Made by a program: the position numbers and the translations under genes. A DNA stretch of 64,000 bases from Dicaeum eximium. Its lineage: Eukaryota; Chordata; Aves; Passeriformes; Dicaeidae. Each line of letters begins with the position of its first letter. Position 1 is the stretch's first letter. Shown one piece after another: positions 40,601 to 51,000 of the stretch. Below the pieces are notes generated by a model. That model worked only from the letters and a program-made list of their open reading frames with translations, made no database searches and was not told where the DNA came from. Location: NCBI GenBank assembly GCA_013396995.1, contig VWZP01007456.1:1306431-1370430 (forward strand), in the 5' to 3' direction.

Positions 40601-40820
40601 GAAACCTTCCCACGGTCTGATCGTGTTCACAGGAGTCCGTGGAGCACAGCATAATATTTGGTTTTGCTGTGATTTATTTCATATAAGGAAGCTTTTTTCT
40701 TCCCTTATGAATAAAGGAGGAGTTCAGGGGCTTTTATTTCCCCCAGTTAAATGAACCTGGGAAGTACCATCATAAAAAAAACATTATGAAGCACTCGAGC
40801 AGCTTGTAAATACTGAGGGT

Positions 40821-40826
40821 TTTATT
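40821..40826 (-). promoter_or_regulatory. Probable main poly(A) signal of MTCL2
   Basis: The minus strand reads GGAAATAAAACCCTC, a canonical AATAAA about 1.0 kb after the stop codon. Further AATAAA hexamers lie about 90 and 150 nt downstream, so which one is used cannot be settled from sequence. Confidence 0.5.
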
Positions 40827-41536
40827 TCCACTTCACATGGTCTCCAACAGACTCTTAAACAAGACCAGTTACAATTTAGTATGCCCAGAGATTTCTGCGG
40901 TTTTTCCAAAATGAAGGAAGTTCTCAGTAAACGCTGTACATAGCCAGTTGAACTGCTAACAATAATTTAAAAACTCTTTTTTTGTATAGTCAATGCAAGA
41001 ATACCAACAATAAAAGTACAGTACAGGTAAATTCACAACAATATTACAGTGAAACAGATTGACTCACATTTATGTGATGGTACAGTAGCAGTATGTACAT
41101 GCACTAAAGTGCGAGGACCCAGAGGCATGCAAGTCAAGTATTGTAGGTGTATTTTACAGCTAACTCTGTAAGACTTTCTGAGGCATTCTTTTCTTTTTTT
41201 TTTTACACATTTACTTGTGTTTACCTGTATTCCCCTCCATCTCAATTAATTACAAGTCTAGTGAACGAGCTTAATGGCTTTCTTCACTACTTAAAATGTA
41301 TCGCTTCAGACAGTTGAAGCATCTTTAAGAACCTTACCTTTAAAAACCGATAACACTGACATTAAAATAGAATAAAATTAACTTAAGACCCTAGTTTTAC
41401 ATGAAATTAAAAAAACCAACCCAAAATACCCAAAACCAAAACTGAAAACATAACAGTGCAAATATAACCAAAAGGCAGTCAGTATTTGGAGAGAGCGCGA
41501 GCATGTATTCAAATTCCCGTAAAACTTAATTTACAT

Positions 41537-41542
41537 TTTATT
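41537..41542 (-). promoter_or_regulatory. Possible proximal poly(A) signal of MTCL2
   Basis: The minus strand reads TTTAAAATAAAATG, a canonical AATAAA about 290 nt after the stop. It would give a short 3' UTR form. Confidence 0.3.
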
Positions 41543-41835
41543 TTAAATCTTACTTTATATAATTTTAACCCTTTTTTTTTGTTTTTGTTACTATACTGTA
41601 TGTAGAAAAGATGGAGACAAAAATAGTTTTCTCAGTTATGAAAAAAATTAAGTTATTACAGGCACATTAACTGTTTCGTTCTAGAAACACCTCTGTTTCC
41701 CAGGTTGCACATTCAGCAGCTGTGTCTGAGAACATTCTTTGACCTCTCCAAGCGGACCTCCCTCCTTCGTGGCAGAGGCGGCTGGCGGGCGACCTGGCGG
41801 AGGCGAGCGGTGGCCCGCCCTGTTCCCGTGCGGAG

Positions 41836-42045
41836 TCAGGCCAGCTCACCTCCCTGGCTGGGGGTCTCTGCCAGCAGCTCCTTGCTTCCACACTCCTCTG
41901 AGGAAGTCAGGTCTCCGGTGGACTGCGACTGTGAGGCAGTAGGGGAATGTGAGGCCCATCGCGACGGTGGGCGCCGGTTCGCTGGTCTCTCTGGCCGGGA
42001 GAAGCAGGGTTGGAGGGACGGGGCTAGTGCAGAACAAGGCAGTTC
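41836..42045 (-). CDS. MTCL2: MTCL2 exon F: terminal coding exon with RPANRR tail
   Basis: The acceptor on the minus strand is TTGGCTGCCAAG|GAA, phase 0, so the junction from exon E reads GSIE|ELPCSALAPSL. Human SOGA1 has EELPCSALAPSLEP at the same place from memory. The exon encodes 69 residues, including LQPCFSRPERPANRRPPSRW and ASHSPTASQSQSTGD, and ends TPSQGGELA with TGA at 41836-41838. The RPANRR-PSRWA-SP motif is a C-terminal signature also found at the end of KIAA0408, and it identifies this as the true last exon. The AAG (rather than CAG) acceptor with a modest pyrimidine tract is slightly weak, but the protein match fixes the boundary. The last 25 residues are less conserved than the motif. 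Confidence 0.93.
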   Translation of the reverse strand, partial: ELPCSALAPSLQPCFSRPERPANRRPPSRWASHSPTASQSQSTGDLTSSEECGSKELLAETPSQGGELA

Positions 42046-45000
42046 CTTGGCAGCCAAGAGAGCAAAACAGCGGTTAGTGACTTGCATTAGAGACCGTCGG
42101 GCTGCGCGAAGAATTAAGGAACAAACCCGTCAAACTAAAGCTAAGCGTGCGTCATGGCGCGTGACAAAAGCAAGCAGCGAACACCGGGCTGCCAGGGCTC
42201 CAGGTATCTGCATGTGTGCCCATGATTTATGGAACAGGTAAGGAGGCAGTGAAAGAAAGAGGGTGAGTTGGAGTAGCTGACAAACTTTCAATTGCCTATT
42301 TCTCCTTGTGCTAGAAAGAGAAGAGCTAGAAAGTACATTTGCATAATAATTCAGGAAAATTCACTACTCAACACTTTACTCTAAATGCTGACCTGGCATA
42401 AAAAGGCTAGGTTTGGCATTTGCAAGAGAGGTGAAAAATCAACCACTGTCTCCTTTTTTTCTCCCTCAGAATTCAGACTTGACATGCAGGAGACTTCTTA
42501 GCACAGAATAATGACTACAGGGGTAGTTATGATCTCCAGCTGGGTTAAAGATGAGGCTCATCTACAGATTTCATTTTCTGGAGCACCACTTCTACCTGCC
42601 AGCTGCTGAAGCCTGAATTAAAGGATTCAGAGGTACTCTATGTTAAAGGTAACATTCACAGAAATGGAAGAAATTGGAAGTTTTATTCCTTCACCAAGTT
42701 TCCACTGTTCTGGCTTGGTTAACTTGCCTTTGCAATTAGAAACAATCTGCAGTTGTGATTTTTCACCCTGGCACTAAGTTGGTAATGCCTCTAATATTCA
42801 GGGACTAATATTCAGGGACTAATATTCAGGGACTTTGCTCAAAGTACAGCTGTGCTTCCTGCCTTGCTCTGAATACTCCCCACATCAAGATGAGTGACTT
42901 TCGAAGCAAGCCTGTCTCACAGGGCCAAAGCCAAACTACTGAATTTCACAGCATACTTTGCAATTTATAAAAGCAAATCAGAGCAGTTTGCCAGTCTCTA
43001 GCAATGTGTACACCAAGCAGCAGTCACTGGATGTACAGGGGAACCAGAAAACCACAGTCAGAATGCAAACTGGTGATAAATGAAGAGAGAGACCAAAACC
43101 AATACAATGCAAAGGAAAAGCTCTGGCACGGTAAGGCGCAGGGATACCAAGGCAGCAGGGAGGCCAGGATTCAGCACACTGTTTGCCATGGAGAAGGAGA
43201 ATAGTGACTAAGGGTGGAGAATATTGGAGTAGGTAACATGATGTGATTGACAGTGAACAAACAAGGTGATACGACATTGAACTTCCCAATTGCAGTGGAA
43301 GACGAAACATGAATGTCATAGGACAGAAAGACCAATTCTGAAGACATAGAGCTGAGGTATGAAAAATGGAGCTGGTGACATCTGTTTTGGAGAGAGTGCA
43401 TTGTGGGACTCAGGGAAGCCTCAGTGAAGGATCAACCCAAGTGCTTTTGGGCAGCATGCAGCCAATGGGGTGATCTACAGCTGCACACCAGTGTTTGGGA
43501 AAGAGCTATGCCCAGCTGCCCTCAGCACTCTCAGAGCACCTCAGCCTGCACCCCCTCTCTCTGCATCCTCACCCCACCCCATCTCTGTGCCATAAACTTC
43601 ACAACCCTTGCTAAAACAGCAGTAAGGCTGAAATATAAATCGGTGCTAACAAAAAGATTGACTATGTGTCCTTACTTCACCTTATCCCATTGTGCCTGGG
43701 GCAGCATATGGTCTGTGAAAGCTGCCACTAGACTCAGATTTGTTAAGAGAAATCCATCTGCGCAGCAGCAGTCATGGCCAGCACAACACAGCGAATTGGG
43801 GCTATGAGATTTGCGGGTTTTGTCTTAGCCTCTTTCAAAAAGGAGGCTTAAAATGATATCTTTATAGTGCTGCTTGCTCCGGGCTGCTTTATCCTAGTTT
43901 CAGAGCAGTAAATCAGAGTTAGCACAGTGATAACAAAATTTATTTCCAGTGCTGCCTCCCCGCTCAAAAGCCTCTCTCCATCAGGCCCACAGATGTTGGT
44001 TAGGTTTTACCAAACAGCGAGGTTAAGCTCATCTTATCTGTGATGTACACATGCCCAGCACCACACAAGGCTGTGCTGGTGATGGATGTTGCTCCAGGGC
44101 CAAAAGTGACTGGCAGCATAATCTTATAAAGTGCTGACTGCTGAGTCAGTCACCCCCACCTGCAGCGTGGAAATCCAGCCATGACAAGGAAACTCTGCAG
44201 AATGGTTTGTGAAAAGCCCTCCTCCCTTACTACATGTAGCTTTCATAGCTAGAAATGTTTTTTAAAAAATAAATAACCTGTGGGTAATTTAGTTTGGTAG
44301 TTGCTCAGGGGTGTGGGTGGACAGGCAGCACTTCTTAGCCTGAACACTGAAAATGGGAAAGATGATTTCAGCTTCAGTTTCTAGCTATTTCCTAAAATAG
44401 GCTGTCAGCCACTATGTCTATATGTCTATGTCTATGTCTATATTAATAAACAAAGAAAACAGTTTTCTCTTTTCTCTGAGGCAGAATGGATGGTCACAGC
44501 TTATGTCTGCACAGTCTTCCCTCTACTCTGGTAACTGCAGCCACTGGACAGAAGTGAGCCCAGAACTGCTTAATGAGCAAAGGTGACTTTAGCCTTTAGC
44601 CACAAGCTGGTGCTGAAGCCCCTTTCCCAGCCCTCTCTGCCTGCTGCTGTAGCCAGAGCTGGAGGGAAGGTGTTCTGGGGCCTGTGCCAGAAGCCCTGTG
44701 CACTGCTGTGCATTTGTCCAAAAAAAAAAAAAAAANAAGAAATAAAAGTCTGTTATAAATCTGAAATCTGAATCCCTCCCCAGAATTTTTGCATACCTTT
44801 TTGTCGGTCTTAAATTTTGCTGATTTTTAAAAGCTTAGCAAAAAACCCCAACAGCACAAACTTTTACTTAAGTGTGACCTCTTCACAGCCTGTGCTGCTG
44901 CAGGACACAGCAGATGAGCTCCTATCCTGAGCTGCTCCTGACTGTCACATACAAAGAACCCCCCAGGGATGTCAGGTGCAGGCTGATACCTCTGGAGCTG

Positions 45001-48000
45001 TGGCCATTTATTTCCCTCTGTTAACCCACGTGTTCAAGAATGACTGCTTTCGGAAAGCTCTGGAAACAAGGTAGAAAGGACTTACAGCAGTGAGGCAGGC
45101 AGGGTTAGAGTCCCCAGGGGGCAGTTAATAAGACAGTTTGGTTCTGGACAGAACAGACAGAAAAGAAAAAGAAAGCAAGTAGGTTGGAAAGAACTGCTTT
45201 AATTGATTATATGTTTTTAAAGTGAAGATTTCATGTCAGCAAGGAAGAAGTCTCCGATGTTACTACTCATTCAGATCATGTTACCAGTGTTACCACAGGG
45301 AAACTAATAATCAAAAAATAAAAGCTAAGCCACCAGCAGAAAAAGACTTAGAAAGGAAGCAAGCAAACAAACCAACCTTTTACAATCCTAGCACAGTTTC
45401 AGAAGTGGACATAGCAATAAACAAATAAAACATTTCTACTCAGCAGAGAAAGATATCTGTTATCCTTTGCCAACCTTGATTTGGGCTAGGGAAAAAACAC
45501 ATTACTATGATATGAATAAAGCTGTATTTTTTTTTCCCCTTCATTTGATTTCAAGGAAGAATTTCTGCTTAGGAAATCTTTAAGCAAGAAATGGCTGTTA
45601 TTTTTTGTTGCTTACACTTATTTTGCTCAGGTTTCATGACAACTCTTTTCCTCACCTTTCTCCTTTGTTTCTCTTCAGCAGTGATGCTGGATGGGAAACT
45701 CAAGCTTAACCAACAGCTCTCTGGTTCTGACAACACCTTCCCTGATTTTCAACATTTCTCCTCCCATGATGAATGGTTCAGGGTCAAACCTGTGGCAATT
45801 GCTTTGCCCTGGAGAGCAGAGGATGTAGCACCTGCTCTCTGATCTATGGGTCTGTGTGGATGGTCCTTTCCCAGTGTTGTCTCCAGAAATGAGTCTGACT
45901 CCCAGTCCAGGACTGTTGTGTAACCTCCACAATCTACACCCTCGCTAGTTATAAAAGCAAAATATTCCTAAAGTTCTTATATTGTTAGTTAGGTAATGCT
46001 AATCTGCATTTTTAATAGTAATATATAAATCCTATGATACGCACGTAAGATAGGGGTTTAGTGAATGAGCAGGATAAGACACTAGTAGGCCACACTTTGT
46101 GGATAGGAATTTGCCTGTAAGCATCTCTGGGCAAGTTAGAAAACGAAGTTATTGCTATTCTGTATGCATATACACTCACATGCACACCACATGTACATAA
46201 ACAGATGAATATATTAACTACACTTCATATTCGCAGCAGGAATATAGAAGGAAATTATGTAACTAAACAACTCAGAAGCCCAAATTGAGAAAAAGTCACC
46301 AACTGGTGCTGCATTCAAGTTTAAAGTTCATTAATATACCATGGCTGCAGAACCCAGAAGGCATTTGGTGGTAAGAAGGGCACTTGACTTGGCCAGAAAC
46401 CAACAGGTGAGAGGGAAGCAGAGCAGGAGGGTGGAAGCATTGTGTCAGCACTGCCCCAAGTACAAACCTGCTTTCTTCAAGATCATAATTCCCTGAACAG
46501 CTGTGTCTGGCTTTGTAAAAAATGTGCTAAGAGAATTTGTACAAAGTGTGAATTGTGTGGTCAGGGTAATCCACAAATAACCCAAGGCACCTGCAGAGTC
46601 TAAACTTATTTGTGGGTGGTTTTTTTCAGCAGCATGCTTCCCTTGAGTACATCTTCCAGAGCACCACCTCACTTAGGAAAAGCTAAGCTCGTTGTGTGAA
46701 TGCCCACCAGTTTCCTTTTCAATCCACATTCCTGAGAAATGCTAGGACCAGCCAAAGAACAAAACCTGTCCATCTAGACTACAGTCATAACAGCCATGTA
46801 GGAGTTGCAAGGAGAAACAAGTCTTAGCTCTAGGGCTCATAACTCAAAAAATTAGGCAAAAGATACTGAGAATTCACAAAAAGCAGCAATTTTCCATCAC
46901 AGTTTGATGGTCAATGAGTTTTTGCTAAATAGCATTGACCCAAATCTCTCTGTGCATCAAACTCAGGTACTGTTGCTAGTTTGTGTTTTGCCAACAGCAA
47001 TTTGTGATGATGTGGGATGGCATCCATCTACTTATATTTGAAATCTACTGAGGCAGTTAAAAGATACAGGAGGAAATCAAGAGTTTCCAGGCATACCTTG
47101 AAGGCAAAGCTGAATTTAACTTGTAAGAGTACAACACACTTCCTAATACAGACCAGTAGTGTATTCCCAGTATTTCAAACTAAGGACAAAATTCAGAGAT
47201 AGCTGGAAAAAGTCAAATGAATGAGGCTGTTTCCCACCTTTATTCACTCTGAGCTTTGTGCACAAAGACCACTTTCACTCACTAGTATTTATAATGTGCA
47301 TGTGGTTTCTTTTTTTTTTTTTTCAGTGTAAAAACTTCCCTGTTAATATCTGTTTAAACTGCACATAGGGGATATATCCTTAGGTTTGGCTTGTCTGTTA
47401 GGCAAAAAAGATCACATCCTCTGAGCAATACCTACAAAAAGAGATCTGATTGTACATTAAGAACCACCTACTAGGGCAAGGCAAACTGCAGACCAAAGGT
47501 TTCAGTGCTCAGGTCCTTGGAAATTTTTCATGCCAAATGTTGAGTTAGAAAATGGGGTTTGAACTTCCCTTTTGAGGTATCTGAGGCAGGGGTAGTAGGA
47601 GTCTGCCCAGCAAAGGCAAGGTGGATGTATGGGATGTGTAGGGGTCAAGGAGCTGCTTCCTTGTAGCCAGGGCTCACCACAAGACTAGGATGCCAAACGG
47701 GCAGCACAGGGCAGAGAGGATGAGGAGCGCCTGCCTCTGCCCTGGGGACTGTCACCAACCAGCAGTATGCACCCCTTTTCACGGCTGTACCAGAAAGGCA
47801 ACATATGCATGTAAGATCTGGGCATAATTCAGCTTTTCTGGGCTTCGTAGGACTTTCAAGTGCTCTCAAAGGTTCACCAGAAACAGGAGGTTTAAATACT
47901 GGTAACTGAAAGCTTTTATCCATCATTATACCTTCTTTTTTTGTTGATTGCTGTTGCACCTGAGACTGACCCCAAACATCTGGGCACACTTGCTGAGACA

Positions 48001-51000
48001 GATGATGACTGCTACACTGTTGATGACAAAATACCAGCAAGGAGGTCTTAAACATTAAATATATGTGTGCCTAGATTAGTCGATTATATGTGTATATTTG
48101 CTTTTTGTTATTTTTGTGAGGCAGGAGCAGTCAGTACCAAACATCACGCCATTCAATCACATTCACAGACCTGAGCCAAACTTAATCAGATACATTCAGA
48201 AAAGATATGCTGAAGGCCCTGAAGTTTTGCTCTAGAGTATTGTAGAGACTATTTTCCACACAAACTTGTAAAGACCCATTCTTGTGCAGGAGAAAGAATC
48301 TACCTTTCCATCCAGCATAAAAATTTACAAACCTAGTGTCCCTAGAGCATGTGGTGTATTTTGTGACAGAAAACCCTTATCCCGGCCGTTCAGGGAAGAA
48401 CCATTTTTTATCTCACAAAGGATAAAACTCTTCTGATGCTTTCAAGCCAAATAAGCTGTCAGGATAGAAATTCAATTCTTTCATGCATTCTCCAGTGACT
48501 AATCCAAAGTTTCATGACTGGAAATTGATGGTGGTACCAGGACAGGACCAGGATATTCACTGTAAGTACTCACTACTACTGCAAGAGATCTCATAACACA
48601 TTTGCTCAAAGAAGAGTGCACTTAGCTATAGGAGGAAAAACAAACAAACTCATTACCTCTATGGACCCTGGATCTACTTTGACAATTTCTCCTGTGCTGT
48701 TGTCATTGCTAAGATTTGGTGGGCTGTGTGAAGGTAGCCTTCTCTCTTCCTTTAAGGCATGCTCCAAAAGTTTCTTATTCAAGATCCTGGCAGCATTTTC
48801 TGCAAGTGTGTACCCTGGAGGAGCAGATAAGTCCTGCCTAATACTTGTCACCTCAGTTCCTTCTTCCTTTTGTGTCTCTGTCCCCAGCCGGAGAGGACTG
48901 GGTGATCTGCCGCGGGCGTTTGTACATGGCTCCTGCAACGTGCCCAGCTCTGGTCTGGGTTCTGCTGACCTGGACCGGCTGCCAGACCTGGGGCATTTTT
49001 GGAAGGTCTCATGAAAGATGGGGCTATGGTCAATGATGTTGAACAAACTGGACAGGCCATCGTTGATAGTGGTGTGGACAGGACTCTCCCGCGTGGTAGT
49101 TGATCGAGCCCAGGCGGACTCACTGAATCCTTTCTGAGGTGTGCCAGGCAAAGTCCGGTTATTTGGCTGGTCTGATTTGGGAAGGGCTTTTCTTTGCAGC
49201 TTTGGAGAGCCATATTTGGGGGAGCAGCATGTGCGTTCAAACTTAGCCTGGACCTTCTCAATGACGGGGGTCACCTGCCTGCTTCTTAGGCTTCTGGATG
49301 GCGAAGAGACGGGCGTAGACCCCCCCTTTGGTGTCAGACACTTGTGTGGACTGCTGGTGATATTGCGCAGGGTTTCCGTCTGCAGGCCGACGCTGATGGT
49401 CTGGGTGGTCTGTGTCCCTGTGGTTCTCATGCCGTTGGTCTGGCACGCCGTGTCCTTGAACTGAGGCTCTGTGGAATTGGAGCGTATCGCGTTCCGGACA
49501 GAGAAAGCCACCTCCTTCATGTCATCGCTCATGTTCTTGGACATCTCCAAGCTGTGCAAGGGTGAGGCAAAGCCCACAGTAGTGCAAATAGGACGTTCAA
49601 TGGGATGAAGACCATTCTCCAGAAAATCTTTATGGTGTTTGGCCAGGTCACAAGACCACCTTCCAAACATATCCGAGGAAGCACCTTTTGTCTCAGTGAC
49701 GTTCCCCTTAGCTTTGGTCACAGAAAACAGGAAGTCTGGCTCAGCCTGGTTTTTCCCTTCACTGCCAGCGATCACTGAGTTATCGAACCTACGGACAACC
49801 GGCGGGCTGTGAAATACCCGCACTCCCATTTTGTCAGTTACACCGTGGCTCCTCGTTGGCTGCTTCTGGCAGTGCTCTGGGCTGGTCATGGTGTTGGTGG
49901 TCATAGTGACACTGGTCGTGAGGTACCATGAGGATGCCTGGAATGGATCTGAAGCAGGATCATTCCCAGCTTTTCCAATTTCTGTCCTTTCTGCCCAGAC
50001 CTCTGCAGGCTTCTCAGTTGCCCCACCATGGTTCCTAGTGTTACTGTAATCCCAGTTTTTGTTGAACTCTTCAATGTATTTCAGATCATCAGGAGACAAG
50101 GGAGGGGTTATATCATCTTTGCTGCCAGATGAAGGCAAATTTTTTTCTGGTAGAAATGGAGAAATGTCCATCAGGCGCTGAAATTCGGACATGGAAGAAA
50201 CAGACATTGCCCTGGAGGGAGGAACACAAGAGAGTCACTCATGCACCTGGAAATTGTCACACAGTAATTTATTTTCAGCCCCAAACTCTGGAAATCCAAC
50301 TTGAACCATCTGCTTACATATAAAACCACTTCAGTCATTGAATCATAGACTGTCCTGAGTTGGAAGGGACCCACAAGGATCATCAAAGTCTAACTTTTGG
50401 CCCTGCACAGGATACTCCAAAAATGACATCATGTGCCTGAGAGAATTGTCTAAACACCTCCTGAACTTGTCAGGTTTGATACCATGACCACTTCCCTGGG
50501 GAGCCTGTTCCAGTGTCCAAGTACCCTCTGTGTGAAAAACCATTTCCTAGTTTTCCTTCCTTTAGCTCTTTCTTTCAGTTAAGTCTCCTTTTATTATCTT
50601 TGAAATAGCTGTGAACGCAAACATCTGTGGTGTGCCATTAAAAGTACCAAACGGTTTACTAGAATTTCTTAATTTACTGCTTTCTCATGGAGTACTGCTT
50701 GGCAAATATCTGTAATGGGGAACGGTAGGATGCATCTCAGAATAACAGAGTAACAGAAAATGAGTGTTTGTGGCAATATGAGGCACACCTTTCAAAGCAA
50801 GTGTAGAGTATTTCTGACCTGCTGGAATATCATCAAGTCCACCCCCACTCCTGAGACTGCCCAGGCTGCACAGCTGGTGTGCAGTGATGTGGGACATCCA
50901 GCAGAAATGCTGCTACATTGAACTGGCTTGGTCAGTTGAGCTCATGCTGAAATTTAACCAAAGGGAATCTCTAAGTGATAATGCTGAATTTCACTTATTT

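Larger units (their letters stand above)
22767..40799. other. Intergenic 3' flank of MTCL2, no conserved gene recognised
   Basis: 18 kb holding the AAC/GTT repeat (25.8 kb), the 188-codon open stretch (29.1-29.6 kb), an AT palindrome (34.6 kb), a Pro-rich GC-richer stretch (37.4-38.7 kb) with only low-complexity frames, and a possible conserved block at 38760-38960. Distal AATAAA signals at 40673 and 40733 (minus) may extend the MTCL2 3' UTR into the right end. Confidence 0.5.
40800..41835 (-). other. MTCL2: MTCL2 3' untranslated region
   Basis: This is sequence downstream of the TGA on the minus strand. The first 100 nt are GC- and CpG-rich, and the rest is AT-rich with T/A runs, as is usual for a vertebrate 3' UTR. 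The 3' limit is inferred from an AATAAA at 40821-40826 (minus strand), with cleavage expected about 15-25 nt further on. Other AATAAA hexamers at 41537-41542 (proximal) and at 40733-40738 and 40673-40678 (distal) could give shorter or longer forms. No coding potential matching the family was seen. Confidence 0.7.
42046..48656 (-). other. MTCL2 last intron
   Basis: The intron is 6.6 kb between exons E and F, with GT at 48656-48655 and AG before 42045. Contents seen: a CpG-rich end next to exon F (to about 42200), a three-copy 14-bp tandem repeat (42792-42833), a TATGTC-type array (44412-44443), an A-run with one ambiguous base (44736), and an open frame with a phase-compatible acceptor at 47645-48016, listed separately. 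The other open frames (for example 43403-43807 plus) look like chance. Confidence 0.85.

Noticed and set aside
41667..41891. Minus-strand frame overlapping the MTCL2 stop codon in another phase
   Set aside because: It would need a frameshift or a different acceptor. The main frame matches the family up to the RPANRR motif and then stops cleanly.
41705..42241. 178-codon plus-strand open frame
   Set aside because: Antisense shadow over the GC-rich terminal exon and the adjoining CpG-rich sequence. Lys/Arg/Ala-rich with no recognisable domain.
48606..48656. In-frame extension of exon E past GSIE
   Set aside because: It starts at a GTAATG donor whose splicing to exon F reproduces the EELPCSALAP junction of the family. 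The extension could be a retained-intron form but has no support.
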